The notes below the pieces were generated by a model. It was given only the letters and a program-made list of their open reading frames with translations, was not told the DNA's origin and searched no databases. The position numbers and the translations under genes are program-made. A DNA stretch of 64,000 nt from Pollutimonas sp036675275. GTDB lineage: Bacteria; Pseudomonadota; Gammaproteobacteria; Burkholderiales; Burkholderiaceae_B. The stretch covers positions 248,001-312,000 of the forward strand of contig JAKFFG010000008.1 in NCBI GenBank assembly GCA_036675275.1. The letters run 5' to 3'. Positions 16,649-24,954 of the stretch are shown here, one piece after another (the first letter of the stretch is position 1; each line of letters starts with the position of its first letter).

Positions 16649-17901
16649 TGTCCAAGCTGCCGCCAGCGAACGAGCTGGGCGTCACAGCAGGCGATGTAGC
16701 CGGATCGAGTCAGGCCGCATCACCCCAGATCGCGTCTTCGGGTAATGGATCGTCGGCCACCTTGCTGACGCAATTGGGCCGACCCGGCGCCGGCTGGGCG
16801 AACCCGCCCATCGTGAAGGGCAGCACCTATCTATTCGAGAACCTGGCGCATCTTCGCAGCACGCGTGCCAAGCGCGAACAAGAGCGCGTGCTGTCTTACG
16901 GGGCGCGCGGCAATGAAACACTACACGCGCTGGAAGACGCGATCACGGCGCTGGAGGGCGGGTATCGCGCCAAGCTGTTCCCTACCGGGCTGGCTGCTAT
17001 CGCCATTACGTTACTGGCCTATCTTAAGTCGGGCGATCACGTCTTGATTTCAGACTCGGTTTATGACCCGGTCAGGAAATTTGCCGACGCCCAACTCGCT
17101 AACGCGGGCATCAGTTACAGCTATTTCGATGCGACCAGCGACGACTGGGTCGATGCGCTGCGGTCCAATACCAGGATGTTGTATGTGGAATCACCTGGTT
17201 CACTGCTGTACGACATGCTGGACCTGCCAGCCATGGCAGCGGTCTGTCAGCCGCGCGGCATACTGCTATGCGCCGACAATACCTGGGGGTCTTGCATTAA
17301 TTATTGCCCGTTAAAGTTGGGCGCGGACATCTCCGTTATTGCGGCCACCAAATATCTGGGCGGCCATTCTGACGTCATGATGGGCGCCGTGACCACCACC
17401 CAAGCAGCCTTTCCCTTCATCGAACAAGCCAGCATCAATTTTGGGCAGACAGTAGGATCCGAAGATGCCTTCCTCGTCTTGAGAGGTTTGCGGACATTGG
17501 ATCTGCGTTTGCAGCGCCACGCGGAAAGCGCGCTGGATATCGCTAATTGGCTGGCGCGGCAACCTGCCATTCGCACAGTCTTTCATCCCGCCCGACCCGA
17601 AGATCCCAATCATGCCTTGTGGAAACGGGATTGCCTGGGCAGCAACGGTCTGCTGTCGATTGAGTTCCAGCCGGGTTTGCAGGCGGAAATCATTGAAGCC
17701 GCTATTGATGCGCTGGAAATCTTTGGAATCGGATCGTCGTGGGGTGGCTATGAAAGCCTGGCTTTACCCATTGATATAAAACGCAGCCGTTTCGCGTCCA
17801 ACCCCGGACACGTCGGCTACTTACTGCGGCTGCACATTGGACTGGAAGATCCCAGCGACCTGAAAGCAGACCTTCGCAATTTACTGACCGCGTTGGCCTG
17901 A
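16648..17901 (+). CDS. Cystathionine beta-lyase-type PLP enzyme
   Basis: Cys/Met metabolism PLP-dependent enzyme of 417 residues, closest in appearance to cystathionine beta-lyase (MetC). The PLP lysine is Lys235 in VIAATKYLGGHSD. Upstream are the conserved ADNTWG (PLP-binding Asp210), the YVESPGSLLYD segment and SYGARGNETLHALE. It would split C-S bonds of cystine, cystathionine or related thioethers to a thiol or persulfide, pyruvate and ammonia. An extra ~35-residue Ser/Ala-rich N-terminus precedes the catalytic fold. The start at 16648 overlaps the dioxygenase stop. With dioxygenase, rhodanese and transporter it suggests breakdown of an imported sulfur amino acid rather than methionine synthesis. 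Confidence 0.88.
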   Translation: MSKLPPANELGVTAGDVAGSSQAASPQIASSGNGSSATLLTQLGRPGAGWANPPIVKGSTYLFENLAHLRSTRAKREQERVLSYGARGNETLHALEDAITALEGGYRAKLFPTGLAAIAITLLAYLKSGDHVLISDSVYDPVRKFADAQLANAGISYSYFDATSDDWVDALRSNTRMLYVESPGSLLYDMLDLPAMAAVCQPRGILLCADNTWGSCINYCPLKLGADISVIAATKYLGGHSDVMMGAVTTTQAAFPFIEQASINFGQTVGSEDAFLVLRGLRTLDLRLQRHAESALDIANWLARQPAIRTVFHPARPEDPNHALWKRDCLGSNGLLSIEFQPGLQAEIIEAAIDALEIFGIGSSWGGYESLALPIDIKRSRFASNPGHVGYLLRLHIGLEDPSDLKADLRNLLTALA

Positions 17902-17943
17902 AGCGCCTGCACCGTTGAACAAGAAGACAGGACGTTTCCCATT

Positions 17944-19557
17944 ATGAGTGACCCAATTTTGCAGTTTATCGACGCACCGCAATTAAAAGACTGGATACAT
18001 GACGACAGCGAACTGGCCTTGCTGGACATTCGCGAGCATGGCCAGTATGGCGAGGACCATTTGTTTTTCGCAGTGCCCCTGCCTTACAGCGTGCTGGAGC
18101 TGGACATCTTCCGTCTGGTGCCGGTCAAGTCGACACGCATCGTCGTGTATGGCGATGACAGCAGCCCAGCCATTGTGTCCGCCGCCGTCGGCGTCTTGTT
18201 CGGCCTGGGCTACACCCAGGTTTTTGCCCTGCGTGGCGGTATCTCCGCCTGGAAGCAGGCCGGATATGCAAGCTTTGCGGGCGTCAACTTGCCCAGCAAA
18301 ACGTTCGGCGAAATTGCGGAGCATTTGTACAACACACCTAGCCTGCCGGCTGCAAAATTGCATGCGATGCTGCAAGACGAGAACGCGGATGTAATCGTTC
18401 TGGACGGACGCCCCATAGAGGAATATCGGAAAATGAGTATTCCCGGTGCGATCTGCTGCCCGAATGGTGAGCTTGCGCTGCGGATCAACGAACTGGTTCC
18501 CAGGCCGACGACCACGGTCGTGATCAACTGCGCCGGCCGCACCCGCAGCATAATCGGCGCGCAAACCCTGATCAACCTGAATATCCCTAACCAGGTATAT
18601 GCATTGGAAAACGGCACCCAGGGCTGGTATTTGGCCGATCTGCCGCTAGAGCACGAGTCCAACCGCCTCTATCCTGAAACCATAGACGAAGATGCCAGGC
18701 CCGCGCTGCAAGAACGCTCGGCCCGTTTAGTCAAGAAGTTCCAACTGAAAACCGTGGATGCGGCCACCGTGACGTCGTGGCTGCAAGCAGGCACGCGGAA
18801 TGTCTTTTTGTGCGACGTACGCACGCGCAACGAGTACCTGCAAAGCATGCCGGCCTATGTGCAACATGCGCCAGGCGGCCAATTGATCCAGGCTACGGAC
18901 CAATATGTGGGCGTGCGCAAGTCCACCATCGTGATTTGCGACGTCGATGGCATACGCGCTCCGGTGGTTGCCAGCTGGCTGAAGCAGTTGGGTTGGGATG
19001 TTTGCCTGTTGACCGACCCGCAGAATCTGTCCGGCTTGCCGGACCCAGCGAAGTTCGCACCGGAGCTGGAACATACGGCCACGCTCGATGCGGCCCGGCT
19101 GGGCGCTTTTATCCGCGAAAACACAGAAGCGATTATTTTGGATGTACGGTCCAGTCAGGAATACCGCAAGAGGCACTTAAAGGGCGCCTTGTGGGCCATC
19201 AGGCCCACGCTATTGGCCCAGGTCGATAAGTGCCTCACGCCTACCCGCCCGGCGCCCATTCTCCTTCTGGGTTCCGGTCTTGGCAAACTGCAGATTCTGG
19301 CCCATGACCTGGAGCATGCCGGCTATACAAATATCCATGTGTGCACGGTCACCAACAAGGCCCTGGAGCAAACTGGCCTGGACACGGAAAGCAGCGACAA
19401 CGTCCCGCCCGACTCCGAGTGCATCGACTACTTGTTTTTCGTCCATGACCGCCATGACGGCAACAAGGAGGCAGCCAGGAAGTATCTGGAATGGGAAACC
19501 AACCTCGTTTCCCAAATTGACGAACAGGAACGCAATACGTTTTCGATTCAACCTTGA
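17944..19557 (+). CDS. Four-module rhodanese protein
   Basis: Cytoplasmic protein of 537 residues built from four rhodanese (sulfurtransferase) modules, at about 12-110, 133-235, 268-360 and 380-470, plus a short polar C-terminal extension. Module 2 has an active-loop cysteine, Cys196 in NCAGRTRS. Module 3 has Cys332 in ICDVDGIR. Modules 1 and 4 have no cysteine at the loop (YGDDSS and LGSGLGK), so they look non-catalytic. Sulfur relay between the two active modules is possible. It lies 42 bp after the C-S lyase and before a polar amino acid ABC transporter, so it probably handles persulfide or sulfite-level sulfur released by those enzymes. Confidence 0.88.
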   Translation: MSDPILQFIDAPQLKDWIHDDSELALLDIREHGQYGEDHLFFAVPLPYSVLELDIFRLVPVKSTRIVVYGDDSSPAIVSAAVGVLFGLGYTQVFALRGGISAWKQAGYASFAGVNLPSKTFGEIAEHLYNTPSLPAAKLHAMLQDENADVIVLDGRPIEEYRKMSIPGAICCPNGELALRINELVPRPTTTVVINCAGRTRSIIGAQTLINLNIPNQVYALENGTQGWYLADLPLEHESNRLYPETIDEDARPALQERSARLVKKFQLKTVDAATVTSWLQAGTRNVFLCDVRTRNEYLQSMPAYVQHAPGGQLIQATDQYVGVRKSTIVICDVDGIRAPVVASWLKQLGWDVCLLTDPQNLSGLPDPAKFAPELEHTATLDAARLGAFIRENTEAIILDVRSSQEYRKRHLKGALWAIRPTLLAQVDKCLTPTRPAPILLLGSGLGKLQILAHDLEHAGYTNIHVCTVTNKALEQTGLDTESSDNVPPDSECIDYLFFVHDRHDGNKEAARKYLEWETNLVSQIDEQERNTFSIQP

Positions 19558-19610
19558 TCGAATAAAGTCGTCGCCATCATTCCAACCCACCGCAGTGCAG
19601 GAGACATATC

Positions 19611-20450
19611 ATGCAATACATTAGTAGAAAAACAATGGTTCTAAGTTTGATTACCGCCGCCGCGACACTGGCAGCCAACACCGCCATGGCCAACAAACTG
19701 GAGGATATCAAGGAGCGGGGAACGCTGATTTGCGGGACTCAGAATGCCAGCTCGCCGTATGGCTTTCAGGATCCCAAGACACGCGAGTACGTCGGGTACG
19801 ATGTGGATATGTGCAAGGCCATCGCCAAACAAATGGGCGTAAAACTGCAGCACAAACCGCTGTCTACTGAAGCGCGTATTCCCGAACTCAAAATGGGCCG
19901 TGTGGATATCGTCGCGGGCTCCATGGCATACTTGCCCGCCCGAGCCAAGGAAGTGGACTTCAGCCTGCAATACTTGCAAGGCAACATAAAGGTTCTGGTC
20001 AAGAAAGACGCTGGCATCAAGACCCTGGCCGATCTGGCCGGCAAGAAAATCTGCGCCTCATCAGGTTCCAGTTCGGCCGCCATAGCGTCCAAAGTCCTGA
20101 CAAAATCTGACATCCTCACGTTTCAGACCATTTCACAGTGTTATCTGGGGCTGCAAAGCGGCAAAGTTCAAGGCGTAACGGCCGGTGAACTGGTTTTGTT
20201 GCGTTTCCAGAATGACTCGCAAAAAACCGATACCCCGATGCAAATGGTTGAAGAGCCTACCTATACCGAACATATCGGCGTGGTGGTGGACAAAGGCGAA
20301 ACCGAGTTGCTCGCAGCGGTCAATGCAGCTATTCAGGAAATCGACAAGTCCGGCGATCTCACCAAAAACTACGACAAATGGCTAGGTCAAGACACTATCT
20401 ATAAGCTCAAGCGCGGCTTTAAAGTCGAACCCGTCGCCTCCGCCCAATAA
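19611..20450 (+). CDS. Polar amino acid / cystine ABC transporter receptor
   Basis: Periplasmic solute-binding protein of 279 residues (family 3). Signal peptide about residues 1-27 (cleavage after AMA), then the family signature GYDVDMCKAIAKQMG. Later features are RVDIVAGSMAYLPARAKEVDFS and a hinge region with LADLAGKKICASSGSSSA. It precedes two permeases and an ATPase and follows sulfur-metabolism enzymes, so cystine or a related sulfur compound is the likely ligand; this comes from context. It resembles the receptor at the right end of the window in motif order, implying paralogous transporters. Confidence 0.9.
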   Translation: MQYISRKTMVLSLITAAATLAANTAMANKLEDIKERGTLICGTQNASSPYGFQDPKTREYVGYDVDMCKAIAKQMGVKLQHKPLSTEARIPELKMGRVDIVAGSMAYLPARAKEVDFSLQYLQGNIKVLVKKDAGIKTLADLAGKKICASSGSSSAAIASKVLTKSDILTFQTISQCYLGLQSGKVQGVTAGELVLLRFQNDSQKTDTPMQMVEEPTYTEHIGVVVDKGETELLAAVNAAIQEIDKSGDLTKNYDKWLGQDTIYKLKRGFKVEPVASAQ

Positions 20451-20468
20451 AGTATAAAAGGATAAGGG

Positions 20469-21182
20469 TTGCACCAGCAGCCCCGTTACCCCATGGACTT
20501 TTCCCTGTTGTCAGACCCCGGCATGGTTCACATGCTGGTGTCGGGCGTGATGATTACCTTACGGTTATTCGTCGGCGCGCTGGTGTGCGGCTTTCTGATT
20601 GCGCTGCTGCTCTCAGGGCTTCATCTGATACCGTCGACCATCACGCGCGCCGTCATCGCCCTCTACGTGGAGTATCACCGCAATGTGCCCACGGTGGTGC
20701 AAATCATGGTGTGGTATTTCGGTATGCCCGAAATTCTGCCCAAAGCCGTACGCATGTGGATCAATCAAGGCAACACGGAATTTTCATTTGCCTTGATCGC
20801 CCTGTCGTTGAACGTCAGTGCCTACTATTACGAGGACATCCGCTCGGGGATCAAGGCCGTTGCCGGCACTCAGAATGAAGCGGCGCGGTCGGTTGGCCTT
20901 GGGGCCATACAAGCCTTGACCTATGTCATCCTGCCCCAGGCGGTGCGCATCAGCATCCCTCCCATCATCAATCGTTCGCTGATTTTGTTCAAAGACACCA
21001 GCCTTGCAATGGTGATTGGCGTCACCGAGCTGACGTATCAGGTCAAGCGCATCGAGAACATGACATTCAAGACCTTCCAGATCTTCCTGGTGGCTACGCT
21101 GATTTATATGGTGATTTCCTTGTCGATCTCGGCGTTGGGCGCCCATATGTCCCGTAGATACCCTGCCAGTTTCAAGAGCTGA
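20469..21182 (+). CDS. Amino acid ABC transporter permease 1
   Basis: Inner-membrane permease of 237 residues of the His/Glu/Gln type with about five helices. The EAA-like coupling motif appears around QNEAARSVGLGAIQALTYVILPQA. A TTG at 20469 is the likely start because GGATAAGG lies just upstream. The first ATG (20493, MDFSLLSD) has no ribosome site, though it would also give a good protein. It is 18 bp after the receptor gene and pairs with permease 2 to form the transmembrane channel. Confidence 0.9.
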   Translation: MHQQPRYPMDFSLLSDPGMVHMLVSGVMITLRLFVGALVCGFLIALLLSGLHLIPSTITRAVIALYVEYHRNVPTVVQIMVWYFGMPEILPKAVRMWINQGNTEFSFALIALSLNVSAYYYEDIRSGIKAVAGTQNEAARSVGLGAIQALTYVILPQAVRISIPPIINRSLILFKDTSLAMVIGVTELTYQVKRIENMTFKTFQIFLVATLIYMVISLSISALGAHMSRRYPASFKS

Positions 21183-21184
21183 TC

Positions 21185-21877
21185 ATGATCGAATTCCTGC
21201 ATACCTATGGCTTGATGTTTTTAATCGGCTCCTGGCCGCATGGGCCTATCGGCGGCTTTGCCGGCAGCCTTTTGTTGGCCGGACTGGGCCTGGCCGGAGC
21301 CTTTCCGCTGGCGTTGATAGTGGGCATTGCGCGCACCAGCGAGCTGCGCCCAGTCAAATTGGCCTCAACCGTTTGGGTTTATACGTTCCGTTCGATCCCA
21401 TTGATCATGATCATATTCTGGGCGTACTTCCTGCTGCCGGTACTGATCGGCACCGAGGTTCCCGCCTTCTCGACTGCCTTGTGCGCCATCATTGTTTACG
21501 AATCGGCGTTCCTGGCCGAAATCATTCGGGCCGGCCTGGAGGCTTTGCCCCGCGGCCAGACCGAGGCCTCGCGCTCTCTGGGCTTGTCGTACTTCAAAAC
21601 CTTGCTTTGCATACAGCTGCCTCAGGCGCTGAGCAACATGATTCCGTCCCTGCTGAACCAGTTCGTCTCCACCATCAAGGCCACGTCGATCGCCTACATC
21701 ATCGGCGTGCAGGAGGCATCTTTTGCGGCCCAACAGATCAATAGCATCGAACTGACCAGCACTCTGCGTACATACTTGATCTTGGCCCTGTTTTATTTCT
21801 TGCTGTGTGCACTGTTGTCCAGACTGGCCCGCATTCTGGACACGCATCTGACCAACAAGCGTATGGGCATTGCCTGA
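21185..21877 (+). CDS. Amino acid ABC transporter permease 2
   Basis: Second inner-membrane subunit, 230 residues, same family as the upstream permease. The EAA-type loop is GQTEASRSLGLSYFKTLLCI followed by QLPQALSNMIPSLLNQ. It starts 2 bp after the preceding stop. Hydrophobic segments cover most of the chain. The subunit forms a heterodimer with permease 1 and docks on the ATPase encoded next. Confidence 0.92.
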   Translation: MIEFLHTYGLMFLIGSWPHGPIGGFAGSLLLAGLGLAGAFPLALIVGIARTSELRPVKLASTVWVYTFRSIPLIMIIFWAYFLLPVLIGTEVPAFSTALCAIIVYESAFLAEIIRAGLEALPRGQTEASRSLGLSYFKTLLCIQLPQALSNMIPSLLNQFVSTIKATSIAYIIGVQEASFAAQQINSIELTSTLRTYLILALFYFLLCALLSRLARILDTHLTNKRMGIA

Positions 21878-21890
21878 CCTGGAGACCAAT

Positions 21891-22616
21891 ATGATCGAAT
21901 TTGAAAACGTCAATAAATGGTATAAAAAATATCACGCGCTGGATAACGTCAGCGGCGACGTGCGGACCGGCGAGGTGCTGGTTGTCTGCGGTCCCTCGGG
22001 TTCAGGCAAATCCACGATGATCCGCACCATCAACAAGCTGGAAGAAATCCAAAGCGGGGCGATCCGCTTCCAGGGCGAAGACATTACGGATAAGAAGCTC
22101 GATATCAATCAACTGCGTGCCAAGATAGGCTTTGTATTCCAGTCATTCAATCTGTTTCCACACTTGAGCGTGCGGGATAATATTGCGCTTTCGCCGATCA
22201 AGGTCGCAGGCTGCAGCAAAGACGCCGCCTATGCGCTGGCGGAAGAATTGCTGGCCAAAGTGGGCTTAAGCGAGAAAGCCGACGCCATGCCTGTAAACCT
22301 TTCGGGCGGGCAGCAACAACGCGTCGCCATTGCCCGCGCGCTGGCGCAAAAACCGCCGCTTATCCTGTTTGATGAACCCACCAGTGCGCTGGACCCCGAA
22401 ATGGTGGGTGAAGTGCTGCACGTCATGAAGGACCTGGCGTCGGACGGCATGACCATGGTCTGTGTAACCCACGAAATGAACTTCGCCAAGGATGTGGCCG
22501 ATCGCATATGGTTCATGGACCAGGGCCAGATCCTGGAAAAATCCACCCCGGCCGAGTTCTTCTCGGCGCCCAAGCACGATCGCGCCAAAAAGTTTCTGGC
22601 TGATATCCTGCACTGA
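21891..22616 (+). CDS. Amino acid ABC transporter ATP-binding protein
   Basis: ABC ATPase of 241 residues of the GlnQ/HisP type. Walker A is GPSGSGKST, the Q-loop VFQSFNLFPHLSV, the signature LSGGQQQRVAIARAL, Walker B LILFDEPTSALDP, and the H-loop VTHEMNFA. ATG at 21891 with GGAG eight bases upstream is chosen over a TTG at 21870. It closes the sulfur-linked ABC operon and powers uptake by the two permeases. Confidence 0.95.
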   Translation: MIEFENVNKWYKKYHALDNVSGDVRTGEVLVVCGPSGSGKSTMIRTINKLEEIQSGAIRFQGEDITDKKLDINQLRAKIGFVFQSFNLFPHLSVRDNIALSPIKVAGCSKDAAYALAEELLAKVGLSEKADAMPVNLSGGQQQRVAIARALAQKPPLILFDEPTSALDPEMVGEVLHVMKDLASDGMTMVCVTHEMNFAKDVADRIWFMDQGQILEKSTPAEFFSAPKHDRAKKFLADILH

Positions 22617-22618
22617 TA

Positions 22619-22648
22619 TTCTGGTATGTCACTTTCTGGTATGTCACT
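22619..22648. repeat. 15-bp perfect tandem duplication
   Basis: TTCTGGTATGTCACT occurs twice head to tail (22619-22633, 22634-22648) between the convergent ABC ATPase and TetR genes. The second copy contains the TetR stop codon. It looks like a recent slippage duplication. Confidence 0.75.
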
Positions 22649-23261
22649 TATTCCTTTTGACCATTGCAACGATGATCACGAACAGCTCATCCCGTGCCTG
22701 CTCCTCGGTAATGTCCCCCGTGACGGCAGCATGCGAAAGCGAATCTGCCGCCCCCAGCATTGCCCACATGCTGGCCATGGAAATGCCTTGAGACCCGCTG
22801 AAGGGCGCGAGAATCCGCTGGCACTTTTCGATGAAGGCTTGCTGGTATTGCCGTTTGATCGTCGCCAGCTCCGGCGATCCGCTCAGCGCGGCCAGAACTT
22901 CGGGAATTTCACGCCCCTGGCTTTTTACGCAGGCAATATAGGTTGATGCAATGACGCTGGCTTTGTCTTTCAAGGTGGATCTACTGGCCGCGATGGCTGC
23001 ATCAATGATGGCGGTCTGGCGCACATCGAAGTCCTGATAGAGCGCCGCGAGCAAGCCATTGCGAGTTCCGAAGTGGTCATAGACGACCGGCTTGGTGACG
23101 TCGGCCTCTTCGGCGAGCCGCCCCAGCGTCAAGACGTTCGTGCCCTCGTCGCTAATCAGCTTCCACGAGACATCCAAAAGCTGACGCAGCCGCTCCTCTC
23201 TGGATAGGCGAAGCCGGGGGGGCGCACTGCGGTTTGCGGTACTGCGCGGCGTGTTTGACAT
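22644..23261 (-). CDS. TetR-family regulator
   Basis: Regulator of 205 residues. A Ser/Arg-rich N-terminal tail precedes the HTH (about residues 22-68, EEADVTKPVVYDHFGTRNGLLAAL, a TetR hallmark), followed by an all-helical ligand domain. ATG 23261 (MSNTPRSTANRS) is chosen; the open frame continues upstream into the oxidoreductase gene without a good start. It lies 20 bp after the flavin oxidoreductase on the same strand, so both are probably co-transcribed and the regulator likely represses its own operon through the repeat near 23910-23940. Confidence 0.88.
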   Translation of the reverse strand: MSNTPRSTANRSAPPRLRLSREERLRQLLDVSWKLISDEGTNVLTLGRLAEEADVTKPVVYDHFGTRNGLLAALYQDFDVRQTAIIDAAIAASRSTLKDKASVIASTYIACVKSQGREIPEVLAALSGSPELATIKRQYQQAFIEKCQRILAPFSGSQGISMASMWAMLGAADSLSHAAVTGDITEEQARDELFVIIVAMVKRNK

Positions 23262-23281
23262 TGATTTTCGGCTATTCCGCT

Positions 23282-23881
23282 TCACTGTCTGGATGCGGAA
23301 AAAACGTTGCGCCCAATCTTGTGCGCGGCATCGAACTGTGAATCCGGAAATTGAGCGTCCGATAGTAAAAGCAGATCGGATGTTACGACGCGAGCGCCGC
23401 AATAGTCAAAGATGCCGCGATCAATCTGCGATTTCATCGCGCCGAAGTAACCGTGCCGGGCATAGGTTTTCATGTTGGCGCCTCCGATGGCGACCAAATG
23501 AACGTCAAGGCGATAAAGCTTCTTCTTCAGCTTGCCGTCCGGGCCTTCGTCGTAGGCCCATCCATTGGTGAATACTCTGTCGATCCAGCCCTTTAGAAGC
23601 GCCGGGAAGGACCACCAATAAATGGGATAAACCAACACAAGCGCGTCTGCCCGGTCAATCCGCGCATGCTCTGCGGCAACATCCGCAGGTGGCTCGGCCT
23701 GTTTAAGGTGAAGGGCGACATCGGCCGCGGTAAAGCCTGGATCGAAGCCTTCCGCGGCAAGATCCGCGATCTCGAAGCTGCGTTGAGGATCGGACGCGGA
23801 TATCCCGTTCGCTACCCGGGCAGCGACGGCATGAGTGAAAGATTCCTGATTGGGATGCGAAACAACGATGAGTGCGTGCAT
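23282..23881 (-). CDS. NAD(P)H-dependent flavodoxin-fold oxidoreductase
   Basis: Flavodoxin-like NAD(P)H:quinone oxidoreductase of 199 residues (MdaB/KefF/NQO type). It has the start VVSHPNQESFTHAVA, the central VLVYPIYWWSFPALLKGWIDRV motif that contacts FMN/FAD, and the GGANMKTYARHGYFG loop. It probably reduces quinones or electrophiles by two electrons. It is followed by the TetR gene and faces away from an AT-rich promoter with an inverted repeat. Redox-stress duty fits the neighbouring AhpD-like and cupin genes. Confidence 0.9.
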   Translation of the reverse strand: MHALIVVSHPNQESFTHAVAARVANGISASDPQRSFEIADLAAEGFDPGFTAADVALHLKQAEPPADVAAEHARIDRADALVLVYPIYWWSFPALLKGWIDRVFTNGWAYDEGPDGKLKKKLYRLDVHLVAIGGANMKTYARHGYFGAMKSQIDRGIFDYCGARVVTSDLLLLSDAQFPDSQFDAAHKIGRNVFSASRQ

Positions 23882-23909
23882 GAATGCTCCGATTGACGTT
23901 TGAAGGTCT

Positions 23910-23940
23910 ATATACTAATAGTAACCTACCAATAGTATAT
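23910..23940. promoter_or_regulatory. Inverted repeat upstream of oxidoreductase/TetR operon
   Basis: ATATACTA (23910-23917) and TAGTATAT (23933-23940) form a perfect 8-bp inverted repeat around a 15-bp AT-rich spacer. A smaller TACTA-A-TAGTA palindrome overlaps the left arm. It lies 29 bp before the oxidoreductase start at 23881, an ideal place for a TetR- or HxlR-type repressor. Confidence 0.6.
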
Positions 23941-23985
23941 TAAGCAATCCAGGCAGGCACTGCGGCAACGAAGGAATGAAAAGCC

Positions 23986-24441
23986 TCAGCTTGTTGCAGC
24001 CAATACGGATTCGGGGGCGCGGCGGAAGCTGATGGCAAGCCGGTTGAAGGCGTTCATCAGGCTGATGGCCATCGTAAGGTCTGCCAGCTCTTTCTCGCTG
24101 AACACCGCGGCGGCGGCGTTGAAATCATCGTCAGGCACCTGCGTTTCCGCCACGCGGGTTACTGACTCAGCCCACGCCAGCGCAGCCTTCTCGCGGTCGC
24201 TGAACAGCGGTCCCGCCTCTTGCCAGGCCTGCACGAGCGCAAGCTTTGCAGGCGACACGCCTTTCTTGATCAGGTCATGGGTATGCATGTCCAGGCAATA
24301 GGCGCAGCCATTGATCTGGCTCACGCGCAGATAGACCAGCATGACGAGGACCTCATCCAGCCCCGACTGCACGACATAACCGTAGACGCCGCCAAATGCT
24401 TTCACACCGCCAGGCGATGCTTTGGTGTAATCCAGTCTCAT
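23986..24441 (-). CDS. AhpD/carboxymuconolactone decarboxylase-like protein
   Basis: All-helical protein of 151 residues of the AhpD-like superfamily. The redox CxxC-H motif is intact in GCAYCLDMHTHDL (about residues 45-57), as in alkylhydroperoxidase AhpD-core proteins. Later LSDREKAALAWAESVT is typical of the family. Probable role: thiol-dependent peroxide or electrophile handling. It sits 9 bp downstream of a cupin gene and on the same strand as the oxidoreductase and TetR gene. Confidence 0.9.
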   Translation of the reverse strand: MRLDYTKASPGGVKAFGGVYGYVVQSGLDEVLVMLVYLRVSQINGCAYCLDMHTHDLIKKGVSPAKLALVQAWQEAGPLFSDREKAALAWAESVTRVAETQVPDDDFNAAAAVFSEKELADLTMAISLMNAFNRLAISFRRAPESVLAATS

Positions 24442-24450
24442 CTAAATCTC

Positions 24451-24867
24451 CTATTTGTCGTTAGTCGTTAGTTCCTTGTCGTCCGAATCGACGACAAACA
24501 CGGCCAGCAGCTTTGCTGGCTCGGTCTTGCTGGCATTGCGGCTCACCGGATGGCGGGAACCAGGCTCCTCGTAAAAGCTTTCCCCCGCCTTGTACACCTG
24601 CTCCGGATCGTCGTTCACCTTGCTGACTATGCTCCCAGAAACGACGTATGCGTAGATGAATGCCGACTTGGCATGGGCATGAGGACGCGAGGCTGCTCCA
24701 GGCGGGTAATGCACTTCCACGGCAATCAGAGATTTGCCCGGAATGTTGGATATTGCCTTCTCGAAATTCGGCTTGACCGTAACGCTGGCATCGTCAGCCA
24801 TGGCTGCTCCGGTAAAGGCCAAGCCCGCAGCCGCTGCAAGAGGAAGAAGAATGCGATGAAATTTCAT
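24451..24867 (-). CDS. Exported cupin-domain protein
   Basis: Small beta-barrel cupin of 138 residues with a signal peptide (MKFHRILLPLAAAAGLAFTG, cut after AMA). Cupin metal-binding motifs are visible: PPGAASRPHAHAKSAFIYAYVVSGSI and, later, PGSRHPVSRN. The mature protein is periplasmic. Function is unknown; homologues often accompany AhpD-like genes in oxidant-responsive clusters. It is divergent from the MocR regulator gene, whose promoter it shares. Confidence 0.87.
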   Translation of the reverse strand: MKFHRILLPLAAAAGLAFTGAAMADDASVTVKPNFEKAISNIPGKSLIAVEVHYPPGAASRPHAHAKSAFIYAYVVSGSIVSKVNDDPEQVYKAGESFYEEPGSRHPVSRNASKTEPAKLLAVFVVDSDDKELTTNDK

Positions 24868-24954
24868 GTTCAGCTCCTTAAAGGTTAGAATAATGACCGG
24901 TTAGCAGGCCATAAAAAAGAACTAAAAACGTCAATTTTTAATGCACCACGCGCT

